A DNA stretch of 17,243 bases from Bacteroidales bacterium (GTDB lineage Bacteria; Bacteroidota; Bacteroidia; Bacteroidales; UBA932): contig JAKSJQ010000040.1 in the NCBI GenBank assembly GCA_024402115.1, positions 1-17,243 of the forward strand, in the 5' to 3' direction. A model generated the notes under the pieces. It was not told the origin of the DNA. It ran no database searches and saw only the letters and a list, made by a program, of their open reading frames with translations. The position numbers were made by a program, and so were the translations under genes. Positions 7,801-14,614 of the stretch are shown piece after piece. Every line of letters starts with the position of its first letter. The stretch's first letter is position 1.

Positions 7801-8061
7801 GAGCATTATGCCCTGAGGCTTCTCCTTCTGAATCACCTTTTCCACGAAGAAAGGTGTAACAGGGAGGAAATAAATCTTGTCAGCGACGCCTTCGCTGGTC
7901 TGGACGGTCGCGATGTTCGGGTTGATGAGGATTGTCTCTATGCCTTCCTCCTTGAGGGCCTTGAGGGCCTGCGAGCCCGAGTAGTCAAATTCTCCCGCTT
8001 CTCCGATCTTGAGGGCACCAGAGCCCAGGAGAAGTACTTTCTTGATATCTTGATCTTTCAT
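4834..8061 (-). CDS. carB: Carbamoyl-phosphate synthase large subunit
   Basis: Makes carbamoyl phosphate from bicarbonate, ammonia (channelled from CarA) and two ATP, for arginine and pyrimidine synthesis. The 1075 residues have the standard order: carboxyphosphate ATP-grasp half (about 1-400, starting KKVLLLGSGALKIGEAGEFD), oligomerisation region (about 400-550), carbamoyl-phosphate half (about 560-930, starting VVVLGSGAYRIGSSVEFDW) and a C-terminal MGS-like regulatory domain (about 930-1075). Key ATP-grasp stretches such as VIEVNARLSRSSALASK and CNLRASRSFPFVSK are intact. The latter and the regulatory domain look closer to animal CPS1 than to E. coli CarB; Thr974, Thr977, Trp993 (VAWPS) and Asn1018 match positions of the CPS1 N-acetylglutamate site. 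It starts 11 bp after carA and is the last gene of the arginine cluster. Confidence 0.97.
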   Translation of the reverse strand: MKDQDIKKVLLLGSGALKIGEAGEFDYSGSQALKALKEEGIETILINPNIATVQTSEGVADKIYFLPVTPFFVEKVIQKEKPQGIMLAFGGQTALNCGVELYKEGILEKYDLKVLGTPVQAIIDTEDRELFVEKLNEIEVKTIKSEACETIEQARKAASALGYPVILRAAYALGGLGSGFCDNEQQLNELAEKAFSFSPQVLVEKSLKGWKEIEYEVVRDRFDNCITVCNMENFDPLGIHTGESIVIAPSQTLTNSEYHKLRALSIKIVRHIGIVGECNVQYAFDPDSEDYRVIEVNARLSRSSALASKATGYPLAFVAAKLGLGYGLFDLKNSVTKTTSAFFEPALDYVVCKIPRWDLSKFRGVDKHLGSSMKSVGEIMAIGRNFEEVIQKGLRMVGQGLHGFVDNKEIVVEDIEGSLAAPTDKRLLVIEKAFEQGWSVDRIHDITKIDKWFLYKLEKIYGINLELKKCKGPEELPSELLKNAKIAGFTDFQIARAIGLDTKNDSDGSLLRVRALRKELGIVPYVKQIDTLAAEYPAQTNYLYLTYSGVAHDIDFENDGRSVVVLGSGAYRIGSSVEFDWCGVQALNTVRRNGYRSVMINYNPETVSTDYDMCDRLYFDELTFERVLDILELEQPYGTILSTGGQIPNNLAMKLDARGIRILGTQAKYIDNAEDREKFSAMLGRIGVDQPEWSALTSMDDIQKFISKVGFPVLVRPSYVLSGAAMNVCSNQDELEKFLKMAADVSKKHPVVVSQFMQHNKEVEMDAVAQDGEIIAYAISEHVEYAGVHSGDATIQFPPQKLYVETARRIKKISKQIARELHISGPFNIQFLAHQNNVKVIECNLRASRSFPFVSKVLKINLIDLATRVMLGLPVEKPNKTIFDLEYVGIKASQFSFNRLQNADPVLGVDMVSTGEVGCIGENSQAALIKSLLAVGLRIPKKSVLLSTGGAKQKAEMLEAARMLFENGYKIYATGGTSRYLSDYGIENTMVAWPSDTSSDLPRALDLMHGRKIDMVVNIPRDLTTLELSNGYKVRRAAIDLNIPLITNARLASSFINAFCTMSLDDLDIKSWDEY

Positions 8062-8072
8062 GGGATGTCTTC

Positions 8073-9149
8073 TTAAAGCAGTTCAACAAATTTGTCGAAA
8101 AGGAACTCCGTGTCGAGCGGACCTCCGTCAGCCTCAGGATGGAACTGGGCGCTGAACCAAGGGTTGGTCTTGTGGCGGATACCCTCGTTGGATCCGTCGT
8201 TCATGTTCACGAAAAGCTCCTCCCAGTCCGAAGGAAGGGTGCTGGAATCAACGGCATATCCGTGGTTCTGGCTGGTGATGTAGCACTTGTCGGAACCGAC
8301 CATGCGGACAGGTTGGTTGTGGCTGCGGTGGCCGTACTTGAGCTTGTATACCGTTGCTCCGGCAGCCTTTGAAAGCAGCTGGTTACCCATGCATATGCCC
8401 ATGCACGGACGGACCACAGGGTTGGCAAGGAACTGCCTGATATGATCGACCGCAACAGAGCAGGTGTCAGGGTCTCCCGGACCGTTGGCAAGGAAGAGAC
8501 CGTCGAACTCGAGGGTGTTGAAATCGTAGTCCCATGGTACCCTGATCAGATGTACACCCCTGTCGATGAGGTCACGGAGAATGTTGTTCTTGACTCCGCA
8601 GTCCACCAGGACCACAGTCTTCTCGCAGCCCTTGTTGTATTCCATGACTTCGGTGCAGCTGACTTTCTCCACGTAGTTCACGCCTTCGTACTGAGCCTCA
8701 GGTATGTTCTCAGGCTCGTCGTCAAAGAGAATCTTGCCCATCATCACGCCATTCTCCCTGAGTACCTTGGTTAGCTGGCGCGTGTCGATGCCGGTGATGC
8801 CCGGAACGTGCTGTCTCTTGAGCCAGTCGCCAAGTGTCTCCACCGAATTCCAGTGTGATGGCTTTTCGGTGTAGTCACTCACTACAAGGGCGCTTGCGTG
8901 AATCTTGGTACCCTCCATAAATACAGAAATTCCGTTGTCGGCATCGAGGCTTGGGGGAACGCCATAATTGCCAATCAACGGATAGGTGAGGGCCATAATC
9001 TGACCTGCGTAGGAAGGGTCCGTGAGACTTTCCGGATATCCTGTCATTGCCGTGTTGAAAACAACTTCTCCGGCGACCGGCTGTTCATAGCCGAAGGATT
9101 CTCCGTGGAAAGCGGTCCCGTCGCTTAAGACTAATGTGACTTTTCGCAT
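8073..9149 (-). CDS. carA: Carbamoyl-phosphate synthase small subunit (glutamine amidotransferase)
   Basis: Hydrolyses glutamine and passes ammonia to CarB. The 358 residues comprise the CPSase small-chain N-terminal domain (about 1-140, with FNTAMTGYPESLTDPSYAGQ) and a class I glutamine amidotransferase domain (about 175-358). The catalytic triad is visible: Cys253 in GICMGNQ, His338 and Glu340 in QFHPEA. The nucleophile motif reads GNQ where most CarA have GHQ, and the C-terminal region (SQNHGYAVDSSTLP, NEGIRHKTNP, GPLDTEFLFD) resembles the glutaminase-like domain of animal CPS1, with the nucleophile Cys kept here. It lies 25 bp after the CoA-transferase gene and 11 bp before carB. No separate promoter is seen in the 25-bp gap, so it is expected to be expressed with the arginine genes. 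Confidence 0.96.
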   Translation of the reverse strand: MRKVTLVLSDGTAFHGESFGYEQPVAGEVVFNTAMTGYPESLTDPSYAGQIMALTYPLIGNYGVPPSLDADNGISVFMEGTKIHASALVVSDYTEKPSHWNSVETLGDWLKRQHVPGITGIDTRQLTKVLRENGVMMGKILFDDEPENIPEAQYEGVNYVEKVSCTEVMEYNKGCEKTVVLVDCGVKNNILRDLIDRGVHLIRVPWDYDFNTLEFDGLFLANGPGDPDTCSVAVDHIRQFLANPVVRPCMGICMGNQLLSKAAGATVYKLKYGHRSHNQPVRMVGSDKCYITSQNHGYAVDSSTLPSDWEELFVNMNDGSNEGIRHKTNPWFSAQFHPEADGGPLDTEFLFDKFVELL

Positions 9150-9174
9150 GGTGAGTTCGTGTATAATGAGTTCT

Positions 9175-10479
9175 TTAAATGCTGAAATTGTGATAATGCT
9201 GTCCGAACCTTTCGAAAGCTGCCCTGTCGAGTTCCTCGCGGTCGTCAGGATGAGCTATTGAAATCATCAGCTTTGCTCTCTCCTGGAGGGATCTTCCGGT
9301 AAGGTCGACCCATCCGTACTCGGTTACGATGATATGGGCATCGGAGCGTGGAGTGACAACTCCGGCTCCCGGCTTGAGCATAGGCACTATCTTGCTGAGA
9401 CCCTTGTTGGTTCTGGCAGAGAATGCGGTGATCGACTTTCCTCCCTTTGACATGGTGGCGCCTCTCACGAAGTCAAGCTGTCCGCCTGTACCCGAGTAGA
9501 TTCTCGTTCCGATGGAATCGGCACAGATCTGTCCCGTGAAGTCAACCTCGGTTGCCGAGTTGATTGCCATCACATTCGTGTTCAGGGCGATGTTGAATGG
9601 ATTGTTGACATACTCGATGTTCTTCATGAGCACATCCGGATTGTGGTCGATGAATTCATAGACGTTCTTTGAGCCGAGCAGGAATGAGGCTGTTACCTTT
9701 CCTGTATCTATTTTCTTCGCCGATCCGTTGACCACACCCTTTTTGATGAGGTCGAGCACTCCGTCCGCAAACATTTCGGTATGCACTCCGAGATTCCTGT
9801 GGTCGCCGAGCTGTCCTGCAACGGCGTTCGGAAGCGAACCGATTCCCATCTGGATGCAGGCTCCATCGGGTATGAGCTCCGAGCAGATCTTTCCGATCTT
9901 TATGTCAAGCTCGCCAGGGTCCATGTACGGCTTCTCGATGAGAGGTCTGTCGTCTCTTACGATATAGTCGAACTGGCTGAGGCTGACGAGGTCGCCGTAG
10001 GCGAATGGAACGTTGGGATTGATGACTCCGATCACCACGCGCGCGGTCTCTATGGCTGCGATCGAGCAGTCCACCGAGGTTCCGAGAGATACCATTCCGT
10101 TCTGGTCAGGCTCGGAGATCTGGACCATGGCAACACCCAGCTGTATGGCACCGCTGCGGTAAAGCCTTCCCGACTCCGACAGGTGTACCGGCAGATAGTC
10201 GGCATAGCCGGCATTGACGCTCGGCCTGGTGTTGGCGGCCACGAAGAATCCCTGCTCGAAGAAGATGCCTTCGAACTTCGGATCGGCGTAAGGTGCCGGA
10301 CCTTCCGTATGGAAATGGTGGAAGTGGAGATCCTTCACATCCCTGGCCTCAGCCCTGCGCACGAGGGCGTCGACAAGCGCCATCGGGACGCTCGCGATGC
10401 TTCCGAGGTGGATGTGGTCGTGATCCCTTACTGCCTTTACGGCTTCGTCTGCGGTTACGTATCTCGTCTCTTTCATCAT
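9175..10479 (-). CDS. Acetyl-CoA hydrolase / 4-hydroxybutyrate CoA-transferase family protein
   Basis: Predicted class I CoA-transferase moving CoA between acyl-CoA and a carboxylate (acetate, succinate, 4-hydroxybutyrate or similar), or a hydrolase. At 434 residues it has the usual two halves. The C-terminal half carries QMGIGSLPNAVAGQL and the probable catalytic Glu235 in GVHTEMFADG, followed by IYSGTGGQLDFVRGA and SKGGKSI (327-349), which form the CoA-binding and oxyanion region. Its ATG overlaps the argH stop by 4 bp (ATGA), so it is translationally coupled to argH; a second ATG directly follows at 10476. It belongs physically to the arginine operon. No known arginine step needs it; recycling of the acyl group freed by ArgE is a plausible role. 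Exact acyl specificity cannot be read from sequence. Confidence 0.88.
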   Translation of the reverse strand: MMKETRYVTADEAVKAVRDHDHIHLGSIASVPMALVDALVRRAEARDVKDLHFHHFHTEGPAPYADPKFEGIFFEQGFFVAANTRPSVNAGYADYLPVHLSESGRLYRSGAIQLGVAMVQISEPDQNGMVSLGTSVDCSIAAIETARVVIGVINPNVPFAYGDLVSLSQFDYIVRDDRPLIEKPYMDPGELDIKIGKICSELIPDGACIQMGIGSLPNAVAGQLGDHRNLGVHTEMFADGVLDLIKKGVVNGSAKKIDTGKVTASFLLGSKNVYEFIDHNPDVLMKNIEYVNNPFNIALNTNVMAINSATEVDFTGQICADSIGTRIYSGTGGQLDFVRGATMSKGGKSITAFSARTNKGLSKIVPMLKPGAGVVTPRSDAHIIVTEYGWVDLTGRSLQERAKLMISIAHPDDREELDRAAFERFGQHYHNFSI

Positions 10480-11819
10480 TTCGTGAGTTTTTCCACGGCT
10501 TCGTGTACCCTGCCGAATGTGAAGCCGCTGATGACGGCATCCATCTTGGCCTTCACCCTGTCATTGCAGAGATTGCCGATGGAGCCTTCGTGGGTATGGT
10601 TCAGGGTACCATGGAACTCGAACTGTCCTGCCTGGACATCGAGGCCTACCTTCTTGTATGCGTCCCTGAAAGGCATGCCTTCCGCCACGAGGTGGTTGAC
10701 CTCCTCGACGGTGTAGGCGAGCTTGTATTTCGGGTCATCCATGACATCCTTCCTGACTTCCATGTTCTCGATGGCGTATGCCACGATGTCGAGGCAGTCG
10801 TTCATTTCCTCGAAGAGAGGGATGAAGACTTCCTTGATGATCTGCATGTCGCGGAAATATCCTGAAGGAAGGTTGCCCGTTATGAGTCTGATGCTGTTCG
10901 ACACGCCCTGGATCTTGTTGCAGTGTGCCCTGACAAGCTCGAACACATCAGGGTTCTTCTTGTGAGGCATGATGCTGGATCCGGTTGTGAGCGAATCCGG
11001 AAGATGGATGAATCCGAAGTTCTGGCTGGTGTAGAGACAGCCGTCGAAAGCAAGTCTTCCGATTGTCTCGGCAACCGATGCGTAGGCGAAGGAGATGATT
11101 CTCTCCGTCTTGCCTCTGCCCATCTGCGCGTAGACCGAGTTGTAGTTGAGGTCGTCGAATCCGAGCAGCTCGGTGGTCCTTGTCCTGTTGATCGGAGCGG
11201 ATGAACCGTATCCTGCGGCGGCTCCAAGAGGATTCTGGTTGGTGACGTTCCATGCGGCGCGCATCATCTGCATGTCATCCGTGAGGCTTTCGGCATAGGC
11301 GCCGAACCACATTCCGAATGAGGATGGCATGGCAACCTGGAGGTGTGTGTAGCCGGGGATGATGACATCCCTGTACTCCTCGCTCTTGCGCTGGAGAACC
11401 TCGAAGACAGAAAGCATCTTCCTGACAGTCTTTTCGATCTCAGCTCTTGCGAAGAGCTTGAGGTCGACCATCACCTGGTCGTTCCTCGACCTTCCGGTAT
11501 GCACCTTCTTGCCAAGGTCTCCGAGCTTGCGGGTGAGCATGAGCTCCACCTGCGAGTGAACGTCCTCGATACCGTCCTCGATCACGAAATCACCCTTCTG
11601 CGCCTGGGCATAGAGTGACTTGAGCTCGGGGATAAGCACCGCCAGGTCTTCCTTGGGGAGAAGGCCCTGCTCGGAAAGCATGGTGATGTGGGCCATGGTA
11701 CCCATTATGTCGTACTGTGAGAGATAGAGGTCCATCTCGCGGTCGTGACCGACCGTGAACCTGTCGATCTTCTCATCGACCTTGAATCCCTTGTCCCAGA
11801 GTTTTGATGCGTTTGCCAT
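10476..11819 (-). CDS. argH: Argininosuccinate lyase
   Basis: Splits argininosuccinate into arginine and fumarate, the last step of the pathway; active as a tetramer in the cytosol. The 447 residues include KVHTGRSRNDQV (about 106-116), NQNPLGAAAGYGSSAPINR (about 195-212) and the fumarase/aspartase superfamily signature GSSIMPHKKNP (280-290), whose Ser281 or Ser282 is the likely catalytic residue on a flexible loop. All expected motifs are intact. Length is close to the family norm of about 450-460. It starts 5 bp after the argE stop, and its TGA overlaps the start of the CoA-transferase gene, showing close coupling within the operon. Confidence 0.97.
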   Translation of the reverse strand: MANASKLWDKGFKVDEKIDRFTVGHDREMDLYLSQYDIMGTMAHITMLSEQGLLPKEDLAVLIPELKSLYAQAQKGDFVIEDGIEDVHSQVELMLTRKLGDLGKKVHTGRSRNDQVMVDLKLFARAEIEKTVRKMLSVFEVLQRKSEEYRDVIIPGYTHLQVAMPSSFGMWFGAYAESLTDDMQMMRAAWNVTNQNPLGAAAGYGSSAPINRTRTTELLGFDDLNYNSVYAQMGRGKTERIISFAYASVAETIGRLAFDGCLYTSQNFGFIHLPDSLTTGSSIMPHKKNPDVFELVRAHCNKIQGVSNSIRLITGNLPSGYFRDMQIIKEVFIPLFEEMNDCLDIVAYAIENMEVRKDVMDDPKYKLAYTVEEVNHLVAEGMPFRDAYKKVGLDVQAGQFEFHGTLNHTHEGSIGNLCNDRVKAKMDAVISGFTFGRVHEAVEKLTK

Positions 11820-11824
11820 ATTGT

Positions 11825-12865
11825 CTATAGTTCAAGCCCGTCAAGCAGGTCGGTGTAGATATCGACCGCACGGGTGATTTCTTCAATTCTGATATATTCG
11901 TCCGCCGAATGCGACCTGGCCGAGTCTCCCGGGCCTATCTTGACCGTCGGGAATGACACCAGTGCCTGATTGCTTGTGGTCGGCGATCCAAAGGTACTAA
12001 GTCCGAGCGAAATTCCACGCCTTATCACTGGATGATTTACATCGATGTGCGAACTGTTTATCCTTGTAGATCTCTCCTTGACGGCGCAGCGTACCGAATT
12101 CTTGATCATCTGGAGAAGCTCCACATTGGTGTACATGCCATTCGGACGCACGTCGACCACGAAACTGCAGCTGTCGGGAACAACATTGTGCTGTGTTCCC
12201 GCATTGATCTGGGTGACCGTCATCTTCACCGGGCCGAGATACTCGGATACTCTCTCAAACTCGTGCGTGCGGAACCACTCGATGTCCTCGAGCGCCCGGT
12301 ATATCGCATTGACGCCCTCGTTCCTTGCAGCATGCCCGCTCTTGCCGACGGCGTTGCAGTCAAGTACCATGAGCCCTCTCTCCGCCACAGCCATCTGCAT
12401 CCCGGTCGGCTCTCCCATGATTCCGAGATCGATGTTTCCGATCTCGCCGAGAATCAGGTCAAGACCTTCCCTTCCGCTGACTTCCTCCTCTGCCGTTGCA
12501 CTGTAGATGAGGCGGTAAGGCTGGCCTGTGCCCGCGAGCTTCATGTAGACAGCCAGGAGAGCTACAAGGGAGCCGCCATCGTCATTGCTTCCAAGGCCGT
12601 AGAGCTTTCCGTCCTCGACCGACGGGGTGAACGGATCTCTGGTGTAGCCTGAAGCCGGTTTCACGGTGTCTATGTGGGCATTCAGCAGGATGGTCGGACG
12701 TCCGTCGCTCTCACACTCGCTCACCCAGAGGTTGTTTCCTTTCCTCTGGGGCGCAAGCCCCTGCTCCTTCATCCAGGCCTCCAGCAGATCGGCAGCAGCC
12801 TTTTCATCGCGGCTGACCGATGGAATCCTGATGAGATTGCCCAGAAGCTCGATATACTTGTCCAT
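11825..12865 (-). CDS. argE: M20 family deacylase, N-acyl-L-citrulline (or N-acylornithine) deacylase
   Basis: A zinc-dependent amidohydrolase that removes the N-acyl group. Because the cluster encodes an acylornithine carbamoyltransferase, the substrate is probably N-succinyl- or N-acetylcitrulline, giving citrulline for ArgG. The 346 residues show the M20 metal site: His64 and Asp66 (NAHIDTVKP), Asp95 (GSNDDGG), catalytic Glu127 with ligand Glu128 (ATAEEEVSG), Glu152 (GEPTGM) and His319 (SARSHSADEYI). The dimerisation domain lies at about 165-270 (GKSGHAARNEG). The fold is shared with DapE and peptidases, so the specificity rests on location between argB and argH. The ATG is in GGTACCATGG, 5 bp after argB; no Shine-Dalgarno. 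Confidence 0.87.
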   Translation of the reverse strand: MDKYIELLGNLIRIPSVSRDEKAAADLLEAWMKEQGLAPQRKGNNLWVSECESDGRPTILLNAHIDTVKPASGYTRDPFTPSVEDGKLYGLGSNDDGGSLVALLAVYMKLAGTGQPYRLIYSATAEEEVSGREGLDLILGEIGNIDLGIMGEPTGMQMAVAERGLMVLDCNAVGKSGHAARNEGVNAIYRALEDIEWFRTHEFERVSEYLGPVKMTVTQINAGTQHNVVPDSCSFVVDVRPNGMYTNVELLQMIKNSVRCAVKERSTRINSSHIDVNHPVIRRGISLGLSTFGSPTTSNQALVSFPTVKIGPGDSARSHSADEYIRIEEITRAVDIYTDLLDGLEL

Positions 12866-12870
12866 GGTAC

Positions 12871-13629
12871 CTAAAGTCTGATGACAGTGCCACCATCGAG
12901 CTTGTCGGCCTTCGTGATGACTACCTTCGAAACTCCCGACCTCACGGCGTCGAGGGCATTCTCGATTTTCGGGATCATGCCTCCGGAAACGATTCCTTCG
13001 GCAACCAGCTTCTCGAAGCTCTCGGGTGTGATTTCAGGGATCACGGAAGAAGGGTCTTCCGGATCCGAGAGCACCCCGGGCATCTCGAAGCAGTAGGTGA
13101 GGGTTACCTCATACCTGTCTGCGAGACCCTTTGCGACTGTCGCCGCGATGGTGTCTGCATTGGTGTTGAGCATCGAGCCGCTGCCATCATGGGTGAGAGG
13201 TGCCACCACAGGGGTTGCGCCTGACTCGATGAGGGCTGCAAGCATGTCGCCGCGGACTGCCTTGACGTCTCCTACGTATCCGTAGTCCACATCCTTGACA
13301 GGCCTCTTCACGCTGCGTATGATGTCCATGTCCGCTCCTGTCAGGCCGATGGCGTTCACGCCTCTTGCCTGCAGGCCGGCTACTATGTTCTTGTTTACAA
13401 GTCCGCCGTAGACCATTGTCACGACGTCAAGCATGTCCTTGTCGGTGATCCTTCGGCCACCAACCATCTTTGTCTCTATGCCGAGCCTTGCGGCAAGGGC
13501 AGTGGCGGTGCGGCCTCCACCATGGACAAGGGCCTTCTTCCCTCCGACTCCGGTGAATCCGCTGAGGAATTCCTCGAGAGAGTCCTCGACGATCTTTCCT
13601 CCTACCTTTATGACATTGATCTTTTCCAT
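12871..13629 (-). CDS. argB: N-acylglutamate kinase (acetylglutamate kinase family)
   Basis: Phosphorylates the gamma-carboxylate of N-acetyl- or, here possibly, N-succinylglutamate. The 252 residues show the amino acid kinase fold: VIKVGGKIV with Lys8, ALVHGGG (33-39), GRRITDKDML (58-67), LNTNADTIA (154-162) with substrate-binding Asn, and GGMIPKIENAL with Lys221. The length matches arginine-insensitive E. coli-type kinases; the N-terminal helix typical of arginine-inhibited hexameric forms is missing. If so, feedback control would fall on another step. It lies between argF' and argE with gaps of 6 and 5 bp; GAAGAAG just before the ATG is a purine-rich leader. Acyl specificity is inferred from the neighbouring carbamoyltransferase. 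Confidence 0.95.
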   Translation of the reverse strand: MEKINVIKVGGKIVEDSLEEFLSGFTGVGGKKALVHGGGRTATALAARLGIETKMVGGRRITDKDMLDVVTMVYGGLVNKNIVAGLQARGVNAIGLTGADMDIIRSVKRPVKDVDYGYVGDVKAVRGDMLAALIESGATPVVAPLTHDGSGSMLNTNADTIAATVAKGLADRYEVTLTYCFEMPGVLSDPEDPSSVIPEITPESFEKLVAEGIVSGGMIPKIENALDAVRSGVSKVVITKADKLDGGTVIRL

Positions 13630-13635
13630 CTTCTT

Positions 13636-14610
13636 CTATTTTCCTGCCTGGAGATCCTCGAGCATTCTCTTCATTACAACCTGGGCTGAAACGGCTCTGT
13701 TGGCTGCTTCAGGAATGACAAGGCTGGTCGGCGCGTCGATTACCTCGTCGGTCACGATCATGTTTCGCCTGACAGGGAGGCAGTGCATGAAATGTGCGTT
13801 GTTCGTGACGGCCATCTGCCTTGCACCTACTGTCCAGTCCATATCCTTGCTGAGGATCTGTCCGTACTGTGAAGGGTCCTTGACGCCCGGGCAGCTCCAG
13901 TTCTTCGCGTAGATGAAGTCTGCGCCTTCGAAGGCCTTCATCTGGTCGTACTCGACCTTGGCGTTGCCTGCGAACTGAGGGTCGAGCTCGTATCCTTCGG
14001 GATGGGTGATCACGAAATCCACGTCCGCTGCGTTCATCCACTCCGCGAAAGAGTTCGGCACTGCCTGAGGGAGAGCCTTTGGATGAGGTGCCCATGTGAG
14101 GACGACCTTAGGCCTTGCCACCTTCTTGTATTCCTCGATGGTGATGAGGTCGGCGAATGCCTGGCAAGGATGCACGGTTGCCGACTCGAGGCTGATCACA
14201 GGCTTGCCGCTGTACTCGATGAACTGCTTGAGGACAGTCTCGTTGTAGTCGAACTCGCGGTCAGTCAGACCTGCGAACGAACGTACGCCGATGATGTCGC
14301 AGTAGCTTGCCATCACGGGGATGGCCTCGCGCAGGTGCTCCGACTTGTCACCATCCATCACCACGCCCATCTCTGTCTCGAGCTTCCAGCTGTCAGAACC
14401 TATGTTGAGCACGATAGGGCTCATGCCGAGGTTGAGAGCTGCCTTCTGGCTGCTCAGACGGGTGCGGAGGCTGCTGTTGAAGAACACCAGCATGATGGTC
14501 TTGTTCTCGCCGAGGTGCTTCCATGCGAACGGATTGGCCTTGACCTGCTTTGCTTCCTCGAGTGCTGCCTTGAGGTCGCCTATGTCTGAAACGTGAAAGA
14601 ATGATTTCAT
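13636..14610 (-). CDS. argF': N-succinyl-L-ornithine carbamoyltransferase (ArgF' type)
   Basis: Transfers the carbamoyl group to an N-acylated ornithine, replacing ornithine carbamoyltransferase. The 324 residues contain the modified carbamoyl-phosphate loop FFNSSLRTR (43-51), HPCQ (147-150), LTWAPHPKALPQAVPNSF (171-188) and HCLPVRRN (276-283). These match the Bacteroides fragilis succinylornithine enzyme rather than ordinary ArgF. Residue 90, in MDGDKSEH, is Ser. The corresponding residue is Pro90 in B. fragilis and Glu92 in Xanthomonas acetylornithine carbamoyltransferase, and published mutation of that Glu to Ser, Pro, Val or Ala switched the enzyme to succinylornithine. Ser90 therefore favours the succinyl substrate. 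It starts 4 bp after argD, behind GGAGAATAATAAC, one of the few Shine-Dalgarno-like leaders here. Confidence 0.9.
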   Translation of the reverse strand: MKSFFHVSDIGDLKAALEEAKQVKANPFAWKHLGENKTIMLVFFNSSLRTRLSSQKAALNLGMSPIVLNIGSDSWKLETEMGVVMDGDKSEHLREAIPVMASYCDIIGVRSFAGLTDREFDYNETVLKQFIEYSGKPVISLESATVHPCQAFADLITIEEYKKVARPKVVLTWAPHPKALPQAVPNSFAEWMNAADVDFVITHPEGYELDPQFAGNAKVEYDQMKAFEGADFIYAKNWSCPGVKDPSQYGQILSKDMDWTVGARQMAVTNNAHFMHCLPVRRNMIVTDEVIDAPTSLVIPEAANRAVSAQVVMKRMLEDLQAGK

Positions 14611-14614
14611 GTTA

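Noticed and set aside
11825..12865. Succinyl-diaminopimelate desuccinylase (DapE) as the identity of the M20 gene
   Set aside because: The metal-site motifs cannot exclude it, but its place between argB and argH, with 5-bp gaps on both sides, supports the arginine pathway deacylase.
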